Shown one piece after another: positions 1 through 10,355 of a DNA stretch of 64,000 bases (its first letter is position 1; the number at the start of each line of letters is the position of its first letter). The notes beneath the pieces are model-generated. The model was given only the letters and a program-made list of their open reading frames with translations, did no database searches and was not told the origin of the DNA. Source of the DNA: Thelonectria olida. Lineage: Eukaryota; Ascomycota; Sordariomycetes; Hypocreales; Nectriaceae. The stretch is taken from contig JAGPYM010000030.1 of the NCBI GenBank assembly GCA_020736575.1, positions 124,001 to 188,000 on the forward strand, read 5' to 3'. A program made the position numbers and the translations under genes.

Positions 1-3000
1 AGCGTCCACGTCGGCGTCTAGCTCAAGGAGGTGTTTCACGATCCCCAGGTATCCAGGCGCTGCTGCGACTTGGAGCGCCGTGGCGCCCGAGATACGTGCT
101 GGGGGCGCGTTGATGTTGGCACCAGCTGCAATGAGCATGTCGATGGTTGTCGAGTTCCCCCGTTCAACGGCATGCTGTAAGGCTGTTCGTGGAGCGCCCG
201 AGCTGTTGCTCCGCCAAGGTGCGGCTTGGTTTACATGGGCACCAGCGTCAATGAGCATCTTGACCATGTCCGTGTGATCCTTTCGAGCAGCAAGCTGAAG
301 CACGGAATCCATCCGTCCTTGTGTGCTGTTTATATCAACTCCGCTATCGAGGAGCCTCTGAAGCGTAGCAGTCTTTCCGAGCACGATGGCCAGTTGAAGG
401 GCAACGGTATCAGGCTTGTAGCCGTAGCATAGGAGCAGCTCGAGCGCCTCGGTGCTGTCGGCTTTGATAGCTCCAACAAGCACGCTGCATTTCCCCAGGA
501 TGGCAGCCCGATACTTGTCCCATCGACCGTTATTGTAGACCTTGTCGGGTGCACGTAGAACACTTCGCCAATGATCAATAATCCAGTTCGACCTGTGGTG
601 CGGGTCATGGATCAAGGAGTTTGTCTGCTGTGGAATCTCGCAGATGCTCGAGCTCCCGTCTATCTGGTATTCAAGCAGAGTTTTGAGAAGGTCTAGGCGA
701 TTGTGGTAAGCAGTAACCACGACGGCATTGTTGAAATTCAGAGCCTCATCCGAGCTGGTCCGTTGTCGACCGAGGAGATTGCGTACAGTATCCAAGTTGA
801 TGTCTTTGCGCGTTACCAGGCTCAACATCAACTCCAATAGAGGCTTCGTCCCAAATGATGCCCGACACTTGCCGAGAATCACATCTATCACATCATAGTT
901 GCCTCCGGCACATGCCGCAGCGAGAGCATCTTCGCCGTTGGAGGATAAGTCCAAGACGTTGCTGTCGTGAAAGCCCATGTCTTCCACCATGGTGAGATTT
1001 CCAATTTCCAAAGCCAGCATGACATCCTCATCTTCTATCTTGGCCCCAGCTTTGAGAAGCGTGGATGCTGAAACATGAAGCTTGTTCCGGAGAGCAAGTT
1101 GAAGTGCTGATTCACCGAGCTTGCACTTCTCGTTAGCATCACCTCCATGATTCAAGATACGCTGCAGATTCAGGTGAAAGCGGACAGCTTGTATCACTTC
1201 CCCGCCCATCAGACGTGCCCCGTGAGCGAGCAGCAACCCGACACATTCCCCCCAACCAAGCTCCAAACTAATTTGGAGAGGCGTATATTCCGATGCCCAG
1301 CAAGATTCCGAAAATACCCTAGAGGTACAGGAGGAGAGCATGAACGAGTCATTCCAGAACCATTCAAAATCCGGCGTCGGAAGAATCGAGTAGTTGATGT
1401 CTGAGTGATTCACCAAGGCCTTCACCATGCCTAAATTACAATTCGCTGCCGCAATATGCAAGGCGGATGGCATTTCTCGATATCGTTTATGACTTTTCAT
1501 GACAGACGCTTTTGCTCCCAGATCCAACAGTATGGAACAACTAGCCAACTGGTTCGCTTCGGCCGCAGATAAAAGGGCAGAGATTCCCATACTGTTTTCC
1601 GCATTCATGTCGACACCACGGTCAAATAGGGCCTTGATATAGTCAGTCAGGCCACAGCGGGCTGCAGAAATGAGGACGTCGGGGTTGATTGGGTCGGTTG
1701 ACGGCTCGAGGGACAAGAGAAAATGGAAGACAGTTTCGTATTCCCTCTCACGCATTTCATTCAAGCGGGCTTCTTTCCCTTTCATGTTCACCCGCTTCGC
1801 TGAATGTGTACCCAAGGCAGCACAGACTAGAGGTGTCAGTCTTGAGAGGAGCCTGCTGGCCGTCACCTCGGGCTCGTAATATGAAGGATGCGGCCCAGAC
1901 CAAGTATATCCTGACCCATGCGTTGCCACAGACTTTGGAGACCAGTGCCGAATATCAGCGCCTTGTTCAACAAGATACTTGACAAGCGGAAGGTCACCGT
2001 TGAAGGCCGCAGCTCCAAGGGCGGACATGCGGCCATTTGGCGGATTGACTGGTGCGCCATACGACAACATAAACTGCACGATCAGACATGCTTCGGACTC
2101 GGGGCACCACTTCTCGTGCAGATAATGGCAAGCTCGTGATGCTACAGCCATAGGCGAAACGTTGGCCTCGAAGCCAAGACATGCCCCCGCCTTAGCTAGC
2201 ACCTCAACCATCTCTAGATTGTGCAAGGATGCTGCAAATGAAATAGGAGTTTCTTGCGTGTTGTCGTATGTTTGCGGCGAAAACTTGGCAAACGACTGGT
2301 TTGGGTCAGCTCCGAGTGAAAGAAGCGTCTTCGCAAGCTTGACACTGTTGCTGACTACAGCAGTCTCGAATATCTTGTCCCTCAGCACGAGTCCTGTGAG
2401 ACTATCGACTGACTGAAGAATTTTCTTCCACTGTACCGGCAAGAGGTTGAAGCTTTGGAGGACGCTCGCGACTTGCTCCAGGGCGTAAACATCATTCATA
2501 TGATTGTTCGAAATGCCGTACAGAAGCATATTGGCAACCACGTTGACCATCTCGGTCTCTTTTCCATTCAGCAGAGCATTTGCCCGAGAGAAGTTCTCGC
2601 CGGGGAAGGCTTCTGGCATGACCCTGCCGATAGTTGCAGCCAACCGAGAGACACTCTTATTTTCCATAACTCTGGGAAGATGGAACAAAGAAGTATGTGG
2701 CACCTGCAAGATCAATGCGGCATGACCTATGAACTCGTTTCTCATGCTGGGAGATGCGGACAGGGATCTTGGCAGGAACGAAATGGAAAGGCGATCTGTT
2801 GTCACCTGTCAGTATTCCATTACGCCTGACTGGCATTGAGGAGTCTAAGTTTCACAAACTTTGGAGATACTTGGATTGAAATTGCAGCCATGGGAGGTCT
2901 TGGGGCCAGGAGAACTCGAGCGGTAAGCGTGGCGGTGTGCAAACGTAGAGCGCCATTCCGTCGGGCTCTTCAGGACTCGGTGCTGTCATGTCTGGTGATC

Positions 3001-3512
3001 AGGCACGTTTCCCATCTTCACGCCGGCAAATACGAGTTCAGTAGACACGTACCACGATGGAGCTTGTCGAGTGTCGATATGAAGGAGTACCTTTGACACT
3101 CCTTTTCGACCTTTGTCTTTGGAAGCCGAATGCCCGAGAGCACAACATCCGTCTCTTCTTTTCCATCCCGCTTTCGCTTCTTAATCTCGTGGTCGATGTA
3201 CTTCCATACATGGCCAGACAAGTTCTTTCGCAGCCCCCACTGCTTGAGTTTGTGTTCATATTGATGCTTGCTAGCGACGTGTTAGCCCAAAATGAAACGT
3301 CGAGAGGGATACCCGGCACAAGTGATCAACCTCGCTTCGAATCCAAGCTCCTTCATTCGCGACGGGAGCTCGCTGCGAGAACATCCGTCGCTGAGCAACA
3401 GGCGTAGGATGGTTGGCTTCCATAGCTCCCACGCTTCATCTGAGATGGGTGTCGCACGCGCGCTCATGGTGGCGACTGGAGTTGAATGGTGAGAGGCTTG
3501 GACAGCCGTCAT
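1..3512 (-). CDS. Clr5-domain ankyrin-repeat protein (partial, runs off left edge)
   Basis: Spliced model: exons 3331-3512, 3053-3270, 2860-2982 and <1-2795, introns 59, 70 and 64 nt, all GT..AG and frame-consistent. At least 1106 codons; the C terminus lies outside the window. The N terminus carries a Clr5 domain split over two exons: ISDEAWELWKP and KELGFEA in exon 1, then QYEHKLKQWGLRKN in exon 2. Exon 3 has the conserved Trp/Pro segment (FSWPQDLPWLQFQ) usual in this family. From about residue 270 onwards come many ankyrin repeats, for example LLSLGADPNQSF, YLVEQGADIRHW, LLLAHGARLMGG and MLIDAGAHVNQ. The exon 4 frame stays open for 2.8 kb, which argues that the gene is intact so far. Start chosen at 3512; an in-frame ATG at 3467 is the alternative, and one at 3695 seems too far upstream. 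Members of this large, variable fungal family mostly have no known function. The Clr5 N terminus is named after an S. pombe heterochromatin-silencing factor, and ankyrins imply protein binding. Divergent from the small gene at 3887. Confidence 0.9.
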
Positions 3513-3886
3513 TGTCACGAATTTGAGAGGGATGCTGACGGAGAGTTGGTCGGGCCGGGCCAAGCAGAAAAGGCAAGAACGAGGCGTCTTCTGCATGAAA
3601 TTGCGAACCAGCCTGCGACACAACTCGACGCCTGGCTGACAAAGAATATCACCAGCTGTGATTGGGCCATACCAAAAACTGAACCAATCTTGCATGGCAC
3701 ACCTGGTGTCAACATAACGATGACCTCTGATTGGTTTTGTATCTCATAGCCATCTTGTTAAGTATTCAACTCGGGAGGCTTGTGTCCAGCTTGACTCTTC
3801 GCACTTGCAAATCATTAGCGAGGTATTACCCGACTCTTTTGCGTATACGAAAAACGCGGCCAATCTCTCTGACCCAATCTCCAGAC

Positions 3887-4255
3887 ATGGGACTCTCTCC
3901 TGAGATAATCGCATCTATCATTGGGATTGTAGTCACTGCTCCTCCCACTATAGCCATCGTCTGGGCTTGTTGGCGTCGGAATGGGCAAGCTCGCAGGGAT
4001 GGGGAGATGGTAGAGCAGTCATCCAATGGTAAGATTCATTAGGGCTTAGCACGCTGCCAAATAAATATGGTAACTAACCTGCCTCTAGGACCTACGATTG
4101 ACCTTGGCACCGGAAAGGTTCACACGACTTGCTGCAATCCTCAATCATGCCTGGCCAACACCCGTCTTCGTTTCACGGCCGACTTGGAGCTCTCAATGGG
4201 ACGCAACGGGACTTTATCTGAAACACTGTCGAATACAAACGCACGAGATGAATGA
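3887..4255 (+). CDS. Small single-pass membrane protein, hypothetical
   Basis: Two-exon model: 3887-4028 and 4089-4255, a 60 nt intron with GTAAGA donor, CTAAC branch-like site and CTCTAG acceptor; 102 aa. The N terminus is one hydrophobic segment (about residues 6-29, containing IIGIVVTAPPTIAIVW) followed at once by Arg-rich WRRNGQARR, so by the positive-inside rule the tail would be cytoplasmic. The rest is polar with two adjacent Cys. No family recognised. The splice signals are good, but the other frame of exon 2 is also open (to 4331), so the C terminus is uncertain. The start lies 375 bp from the start of the divergent Clr5-ankyrin gene and could share its promoter. This is a prediction from a TM segment plus splice sites only. 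Confidence 0.4.
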
Positions 4256-4743
4256 CGGAAACCAGTACGACAGGCTCGAATTCATCAAGGCATGGCATTA
4301 TAGGATAGCTTGCGGCGGCCTAATATTTTGATGTCATGTAGATTGGGGAATGTGCGAATTAGCTTTGCATGTCAACAAGGATTAATCTCTTATGTGGTAG
4401 AAATTATCAGCTCTTACACTGTGGTACTTCCAGTCTACTCAAATTACACTTGACTATATTCTTACTATTGCTTTCGTCCATTTAAACTAGGTATCTAGTT
4501 GCTTACCAACATATGTACGGTAATGAACGTGCAACTGGTCAATCCGTGAAAGACGGCAGAACACTCGAGGCGAGAACTTGAATACCTAGTAAAAGACAGT
4601 GCGAATGTAACCTAAAATATCTAGTATGTTACTATGTACATGCCAGTCCAAGACACTCAACTACCTATCCCGGATTTCACATCTGCAATGAAACCATGAC
4701 CCTCCCTCCATAACCTCCCATCCGCGATCTAACAACCTCCTTC
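4256..4743. other. Intergenic, AT-richer
   Basis: Between the small gene and the 3' end of the MFS gene. AT-rich stretch with stops in all frames; no gene, RNA or repeat recognised. Confidence 0.6.
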
Positions 4744-6438
4744 TCAGACCGTTCCTCGTCGCTCAGTCTCCTCCTCAACGAACTCTTCATCCTCCAGGGC
4801 CAATATATCCCTCTCCGCCTGGGTCCGAGGTTCCTTGGGCAGATACTTGATAATCACAGGAATCATGATAGCCAACAGCGTGCCAAACCCAGTGAACGAT
4901 CCCGTTGTGGCAAAGCCCTTGATGAAGTTGGGTCCGTCCGCCGCAGGCCAGAGTCGGCTTCCGTACACGGCAGACAGGTTGCCAACCGAGTTCACCAAAG
5001 CCATGACTACAGCGCGCTTCTCGGCCGGGAGCGAAATGACCTCGGACGTCCAGTTCAGAATCAGCGGGAGCGCCGTGTACAAGCCCGCAATGTAGAAGCA
5101 CAGCATGGCGTACTGCACCTTGGCGTTGTTGACGGCGATACACACTATGGTGCACACGAAGCTCAAGCACAAGCAGCCGGCCACGTGCCATCGACGGTCA
5201 CCCGTCTTGTCAGATGTCCACGACAGGATGACTAGGAAAACGGCACCGACCATCCAGATCGGAATCGTCATGTATTGCGCGTGCACAGACGTGTAGCCCA
5301 TCGACTTGACAATAGTCGGGATGAAGTAGGAGATTGTGCACGATCCCAGATCCATGACAAACAGGACGACGAACAGGTACGTCCTCGGATCAGCCACGGC
5401 CGCCTTGAACGCCTGCCAGGGCGTGAGTCGGATGCTCTGGCGGCTGACGGTGCTCCTGCGGTCGTGGATCATGCGCACAACGGCCAGCTGCCGCTCCTCG
5501 AGCGTCAATCCCCGCGTCGAGTTCTCGGGGAAATCAAGAATGACAAACTTGAGGACGATGGCCATGAAAACAGTCGCGCAGCCCTCGACAATGTACAGCC
5601 AGCGCCAGCCTCGGATGCCCTTGACGCCCTCCATGTTGCCGGTAATGGCGCCTGCGAGAAGACCGCTGACGGCGCCCGAGCACACGGATGCAGTGTAGAA
5701 GATGCAGAATCGCTTGCCTGTTTCAAAAACGTCAGCACTGAATTTCCAACAACACCAGGTTCGTCAACGACGTACCAACTTCAGCCTTTTTATACCAACA
5801 AGTCATCAAATAGAGCACGCCGGGGAAAAAGCCCGCCTCAATGGCTCCTAGGAAGAACCGCAACGCAAGCATGCCCTCGTAGTTGTGGACAGTGGACATG
5901 ACGGCGCCGATGGTGCCCCAGACAATCATGAGGCCGGGGAGGTACCAAGACGGCTTCGAGCGGGTGAGGATCATGTTGGAGGGCACTTCGCAGATCAGGT
6001 AGCCGATGAAGAAGATAGAGAGGAGCATGGCGTATTCTGCAGTTTGAATTTGATCGTCAGCCCCAGTTGCAGGACGAGACGTGGTGGTGAACCAGACTTA
6101 CCGTCGTCGGTGAGCTTGAGATCAACGTCCATGCCCGCGACCTTGGCGTTTCCCTAGAGTGCAGTCTCAGTTATGCCGTCCCCCCATGACGTCTTCCAGG
6201 TGAAACTTACAATGTTCTGTCTGTCAATGTAGGCCAGAATGTACATGAACCACAAGGCAGGAATCATGATCAAGTCCACCTTGCGAACCAGCTTCTTCTC
6301 GGCCTCGCTGCCCGGGACGTAGTTGGCGAGGGCCTGTTCCAGCTCGAGGTCCTGCGGCGACATGGCAATGGGCTTCATGGTGCCCTCGCCCATGTCGGTG
6401 GACTTGGTGTCCCTCTCAACAACCTTGTCGTCAGACAT
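4744..6438 (-). CDS. MFS transporter, anion:cation symporter (Dal5/Tna1-like) family
   Basis: Spliced model: exons 6211-6438, 6102-6153, 5776-6036 and 4744-5717, introns 57-65 nt with GTAAGT/GTACGT donors; 504 aa, the usual size. The soluble N terminus leads into TM1 with the family signature MIPALWFMYILAYIDRQNIGNAKV, split by intron 1 (stated here as motif positions 66-82). Further hallmarks are LSIFFIGYLICEVPSNM (TM2), the loop after TM3, RFFLGAIEAGFFPG (TM4) and WRWLYIVEG (TM6). About 12 hydrophobic segments are visible, with a charged central loop (ERQLAVVRMIHDRR). Family knowledge: ACS-family permeases take up carboxylates such as allantoate, nicotinate, pantothenate or other organic anions with H+ at the plasma membrane. 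The substrate cannot be read from sequence. A TATAAG element lies about 135 bp upstream of the ATG. Confidence 0.9.
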
Positions 6439-6570
6439 TTTATTCCGAGTTGCAACCAAAGGCCAGACAGAATCAACAAGAAAGATTGGCCAGTTCTGCT
6501 TGTCCCGAGTTGAACAGAGTGAATAGTTCCTACGGAGCAACGCGAAAAAGCAAGGTGTAACGGCGATCCT

Positions 6571-6576
6571 CTTATA
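6571..6576 (-). promoter_or_regulatory. Possible TATA element of the MFS gene
   Basis: TATAAG on the minus strand about 135 bp upstream of the chosen ATG at 6438. Position and sequence fit a fungal core promoter; no other support. Confidence 0.3.
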
Positions 6577-7353
6577 CCCAACGACACACGGTATTAGTGG
6601 CCTTATCTCGAACAGGGTTTCAGACACAAACTCCTCCCTCGCCCCCGGCAGGTCAGTATCTTCCAGCACTGACTACACCCTTATCTACCTGGGCAAGGTG
6701 TCCGGATACTACACCGCCGACTAGTTCGCTGGGTCAAGCCTCCGAGGACAAACCCATGCCCCACAGTTCATCCATGAGTCGCTCCCCTTTCCCCGCGTTT
6801 TTTTATCTCGACATGACATGGGACAACCCCGCTCCGACCCTGTTTATCTTGGCTGATATGTTGGGCCTTGGGGCCTTGGGGAGCGCCGGAACGGCTAACC
6901 ACCGCGCCACCGGTCCGGTCGCGGAGGAGATCGACCGGTATATATGCTGGAAATCCCTGGCATCAGATGGCAATCCGCCGGGGCTCGTGTTGACGTCCAG
7001 TCGACGCTATCCGCTTCGATGGCCAGAAGCCTTGATTGATAGCCGAGTAGGAACTCTTACCGGAACTCTACTTCTAGCTCAACTACTAACTCGTCGTTGG
7101 CGGGCAACTCGAATAGCAGATACCAGCGACAGATACGCTCTCATTTCACACCAGAGACAGATTGACAGCTCTCACAACCCAAAGACCCTGCCTATCTTCC
7201 AATCACCCAAACAAGGACTTTGACTAGTCGGCAAGACTAGCCTTTCTCTCCGCCGGTTTTCAGCCCGCTGAAACAGATAAGTCCCGGTCCTTTACTACCT
7301 ACCTCTTCATAGTCACGGGGATAACAAAAAAGATATAGACCTCCAAAAAGACA
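6577..7353. other. Intergenic upstream of MFS gene
   Basis: A plus-strand open frame (6597-7223) exists, but it has no recognisable domain, low-complexity composition and no intron pattern, so I treat it as non-coding. The rest is unremarkable up to the 5S array. Confidence 0.55.
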
Positions 7354-7472
7354 ACATACAACAGCGAGGATTCCCCAGTCGTCACCGACCTGAGTACTAA
7401 TTCGCCGCTTCTTAGCTTGACGTACGGAGAGCAGACGGGATCCAGTATTTTCTAAGAGCTATGGTCGTATGT
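7354..7472 (-). rRNA. 5S rRNA, divergent isotype, copy A (possibly decaying)
   Basis: 119 nt, the normal 5S length. The 5' end ACATACGAC and 3' end GTTGTATGT pair over 9 bp as helix I. Conserved internal pol III control-region elements are present in order: CCCGTCTG, a CAAGC-type motif, TTAGTACT, GGTGACGAC and GGGGAAT. A T5 run (7345-7349) follows the 3' end as a pol III terminator. Nearly all differences from the copy at 55125 are C-to-T or G-to-A transitions, so this copy may be mutated by RIP-like or deamination processes. Third in the transcribed order of a head-to-tail array of three. Confidence 0.85.
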
Positions 7473-7538
7473 GACAGCCTCGAAGTCTGGAGAGCACAAG
7501 AGTCCCGGAAAGGCTGTCCATCCAACACGCAAAAAGAA

Positions 7539-7657
7539 ACATACAACAGCGAGGATTCCCCGGTCGTCACCGACCCGAGTACTAATTCGCCGCTTCTCAG
7601 CTTGACTGATGGAGAGCAGACGGGATCCGGTATTCTCTGAGAGCTGTGGTCGTATGT
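7539..7657 (-). rRNA. 5S rRNA, divergent isotype, copy B
   Basis: 119 nt with intact helix I ends (ACATACGAC / GTTGTATGT) and the conserved TAGTACTCGGGTCGGTGACG core, followed by T-runs (T3 then T5 at 7531-7535). The central region differs from copies A and C by several transitions and a changed trinucleotide around the loop after CTCC. Same strand as A and C, 66 bp upstream of copy A. Confidence 0.87.
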
Positions 7658-7735
7658 GGTGGCTGGGAGGCTGCGGGCAGGTCAAGAGGAGGAGCAGAGC
7701 CACAACATCACAAAAAGGAGAAGATCAAAAAGAAA

Positions 7736-7854
7736 ACACACAACAGTAGGGATTCCCCGGTCGTCACCGACCCGAGTACTAGTCTACCGCTTCTCAGCTT
7801 AACGTGCGGGGAGCAGACGGGACCCAGTGTATTCTAAGAGCTATGGTCGTATGT
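7736..7854 (-). rRNA. 5S rRNA, divergent isotype, copy C
   Basis: 119 nt. Almost identical to the copy at 55125 in its first two thirds. The 3' end is GTTGTGTGT, so helix I keeps pairing through a U-G wobble. A T5 run (7727-7731) follows as terminator. It is first in transcription order of the three tandem copies and 78 bp upstream of copy B. Differences near the 3' side (TAGACTAG instead of CGAACTAG; CCCTACTG instead of CCTCGCTG) show some drift. Confidence 0.87.
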
Positions 7855-8545
7855 GCAGGATGCCGCCGGTAACTGGGAACTTGAACAGCACCTAAGGTCC
7901 AATTCAGCGAGTATACTCCTTCCGTCTGACCAGCCTTGTCTCTTCTATGCAAGAACGATTGATTTTCCCGAAGTTGTGGGCAGTGTTGTAAAGTCTACTA
8001 TGTGGGACAGCGGTGGATCTCAGAATCTCGGGCTTGGTGACGAAGATATCGTCAGCAGTTCATATTATAGCGGGCGTTTAATGCCCACAGGATAGTCTCA
8101 AGTCGATACTACACATATGCAATATGGCCAAGCTATCAATACTAATAACGAGCAAAGTTCTATGTCAGTATGTTAGCTTGTTCGGGCAGAAGTGCGTTTA
8201 ACTAAGCTAGGCACTTATTAAAGAAGGCTCCCAAACGAGGGATCAAGCCCAGGGTTTTGTGTGCTGGTATACTCTCTCCAAAGGAATTAATTCACAGGGA
8301 ACCTAGGAATTCTCTGCAGTTTTAACCATTTGGGCTGTGTTCCAAAATGCTGGGCGTCGGCTCAGTCCCTGGGTGCAAGTATCATTTCTATTTCTACCGC
8401 TCACAAAGGTCTTGTTTCCTCACCTCCTCCGCCTCCACGAGGTGCAAATTCAACCCTTTCCCTTCTGCTTCAAAAGTGTCCAAAACTCGCGAACCCACCA
8501 GTTTATATACAGTCCTGGTTTTATACCTTCACATTGCTATAAAGA
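7855..8545. other. Intergenic between 5S array and CFEM-like gene
   Basis: No convincing gene. Short open frames lack domains. The right part is the 3' flank of the minus-strand CFEM-like gene. Confidence 0.55.
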
Positions 8546-9170
8546 TCAGTTCGTCAAGAGGACCAAAGTCAAGAAGCCGAGCTGTTGAGAATAGAAAAGA
8601 GTTAATCCAGATAGACATCGGGGCCTCTATGGAGCGAGATCTCACCACTAGATACGCGCCTGACATGTGAACAACAGCGCCGCTAGACTCATTCTCTGTA
8701 GCCTTTGAAGTAGCCTGAGTGCCAGAGTCTCTTTGAGAAGCTGTCGCCTTGGGCTCGTCGTCTGATTCTTTCGTAGCCGTTGCTTCGGTATTCGCAGGTT
8801 CTGAAGCGGCCTCATCACGCTTGTTTCCGCAGTAGTCGTCGTAGATCCCGAGAGCAGTTGAGAAATCGACTTCGTTTTGGCATCGCTGCTCGACGCAGTG
8901 GGAAAGAAAGGACGAAGCCGAAACTCGAAGATCGGGGCGGCAGTAACACGAATCCTTGACATCCCTGCAGGGGATGCCGTCACAGCATTGGAGTGCTCGC
9001 CCCAGTATGTCGGTTGAGTCCAAGTCGTCCGGGTCTCCGCTCCAGAAACAGGGTGTCACGCAGGTCCGCTGCAGCTCGTACTCGTCGAGGGATGCGATTG
9101 TTTGCGTCGCATCAGCGGGAGCCAATTGCAGCAAGTATGCAAGGCTGACGAGCAGATAGCGAATAGACAT
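8546..9170 (-). CDS. Small secreted Cys-rich protein, CFEM-like, probable GPI anchor
   Basis: Two-exon model: 8646-9170 and 8546-8581, intron 8582-8645 (64 nt, GTGAGA donor, TTAAC branch-like site, CAACAG acceptor); 186 aa. Start at 9170 gives a signal peptide (MSIRYLLVSLAYLLQLAPADA). A Cys-rich domain follows (about residues 35-110) with the pattern CVTPC, CC, CRDVKDSCYC, CVEQRC and YC, which resembles CFEM extracellular domains. Next is a Ser/Thr/Glu/Lys-rich linker, then after splicing a hydrophobic C terminus (GAYLVLGFLTLVLLTN) typical of a GPI-anchor signal or TM tail. Family knowledge: CFEM-like proteins are cell-surface or secreted, some bind haem and some act as effectors. Which applies here is unknown. 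Reading through the intron gives another 213-residue protein (counted from the same start) without the hydrophobic tail. Confidence 0.75.
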
Positions 9171-9696
9171 TTGAGCTTTTGGACTGGGGAGGGTCTTGAT
9201 GCGGTAGGATTGCGTCGAAATTTCAAGGGGATGGAAAATGAAGGGTGTAAGTGAATGGCCGAGGAGCACCTATATGTACTGCGTACCTGTCCAAAGTCTA
9301 AGACGGCAGGGCGGGCTAACATTCTTCGAGGCCAAAGAAGAGGTCAGAAGACGCTGCCAGGTGGCATTGTGAATCATACTCTTTCACTGTCATTGGTGTA
9401 AATCCAGGGCTGAAGTTCTATGGCTACGCTATTACAATTCATGGCTGGGCTAGTAAACGTGGCGCAATTCACACGGCCGAAAACGTCTGCAAAGACGCCC
9501 AATGTGGACAGCTTGGTGAGGGATGTTCTATATTCTATTCGCATTTGCTCCCATTTTAGAGAGAAAACAACGCGTTTGATGTCCAAAATGACCCATTCCG
9601 CGCTCGTAGTAATGCATATCCTTTACGAGCGGTGGAATTAAGCATGGTGTAGCAGCTGGTTGCTCAACGCCACTAACAAGGGAGAGAGAGGCAGTG
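9171..9696. other. Intergenic (shared upstream region)
   Basis: Divergent promoter side of the CFEM-like gene. No gene recognised. Confidence 0.55.
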
Positions 9697-9793
9697 AAAT
9701 TTAACGTGACAGCTAGCTGAGGAAGCTAGGCCAAACGGGTAAGTTGACTCCTGAGTTAACAGCCTCCCCAGAACGAAGTGCCACGTTAAATTT
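9697..9793. repeat. 97-bp element with perfect 12-bp terminal inverted repeats
   Basis: AAATTTAACGTG at 9697-9708 is exactly inverted at 9782-9793 (CACGTTAAATTT), enclosing 73 bp that contains further short palindromes (AGCTAGCT). The size and terminal inverted repeats resemble a very short MITE, or a hairpin. No clear target-site duplication adjoins the arms, so transposon origin is unproven. Confidence 0.4.
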
Positions 9794-10355
9794 AGGCTTA
9801 AATGGTTTCCCAACACTTACCTCCGTGCCTGGACGGATACTCCTCTCCGCCTGTGGGACATGGCACAGAAGAAGCCGCCAGGTGTTCGACCCTTTTCGGG
9901 AATGCACGAACTAATAAGGATGAGAGAGGTAATTTGCACACAGTTGTCTATGTCCCAGGCATCTGGTATCTCACACCGAGTTTCCGGGTCCGTCACCAAC
10001 ACCAGAGCTCCAGCCCCTTCGCCGGGCCGGATGGGTCCCTCTCACCGAATCGGAAAAGGACATACCCCCGACACGTCTTATCGGCAACCCCTCCCCGACG
10101 CCGGTGTTGGAATCCCCCAGAGACATGGAGCCATCACGGGAGTCTTATCAAGGAGCTACTCGAGCGGGGTGTCCTGCAGATGCACGTCAATCCCGGGCTT
10201 TGTAAGGCCCCAAGTTCCGTACTAGGGTAGGATTGACGGACGAATCGATCCATGTATAAGAAAGTCGGCGACAAGTACCCCCAACCACTTACAGCATCAT
10301 CTCAACCCCAATTCAAGCCTCGTCTCACCAACCAAACCATCCCCTTCCACTAAAC
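9794..10355. other. Upstream region of HAD gene
   Basis: Overlapping open frames but no domain. A TATA-like TGTATAAG lies near 10252-10259, about 100 bp before the HAD ATG, followed by a CA/CT-rich leader typical of fungal 5' UTRs. Confidence 0.5.

Noticed and set aside
6597..7223. 208-codon plus-strand ORF upstream of the 5S array
   Set aside because: Low-complexity Pro/Thr/Ser composition, no domain, no splice structure; probably chance openness in GC-rich promoter DNA.
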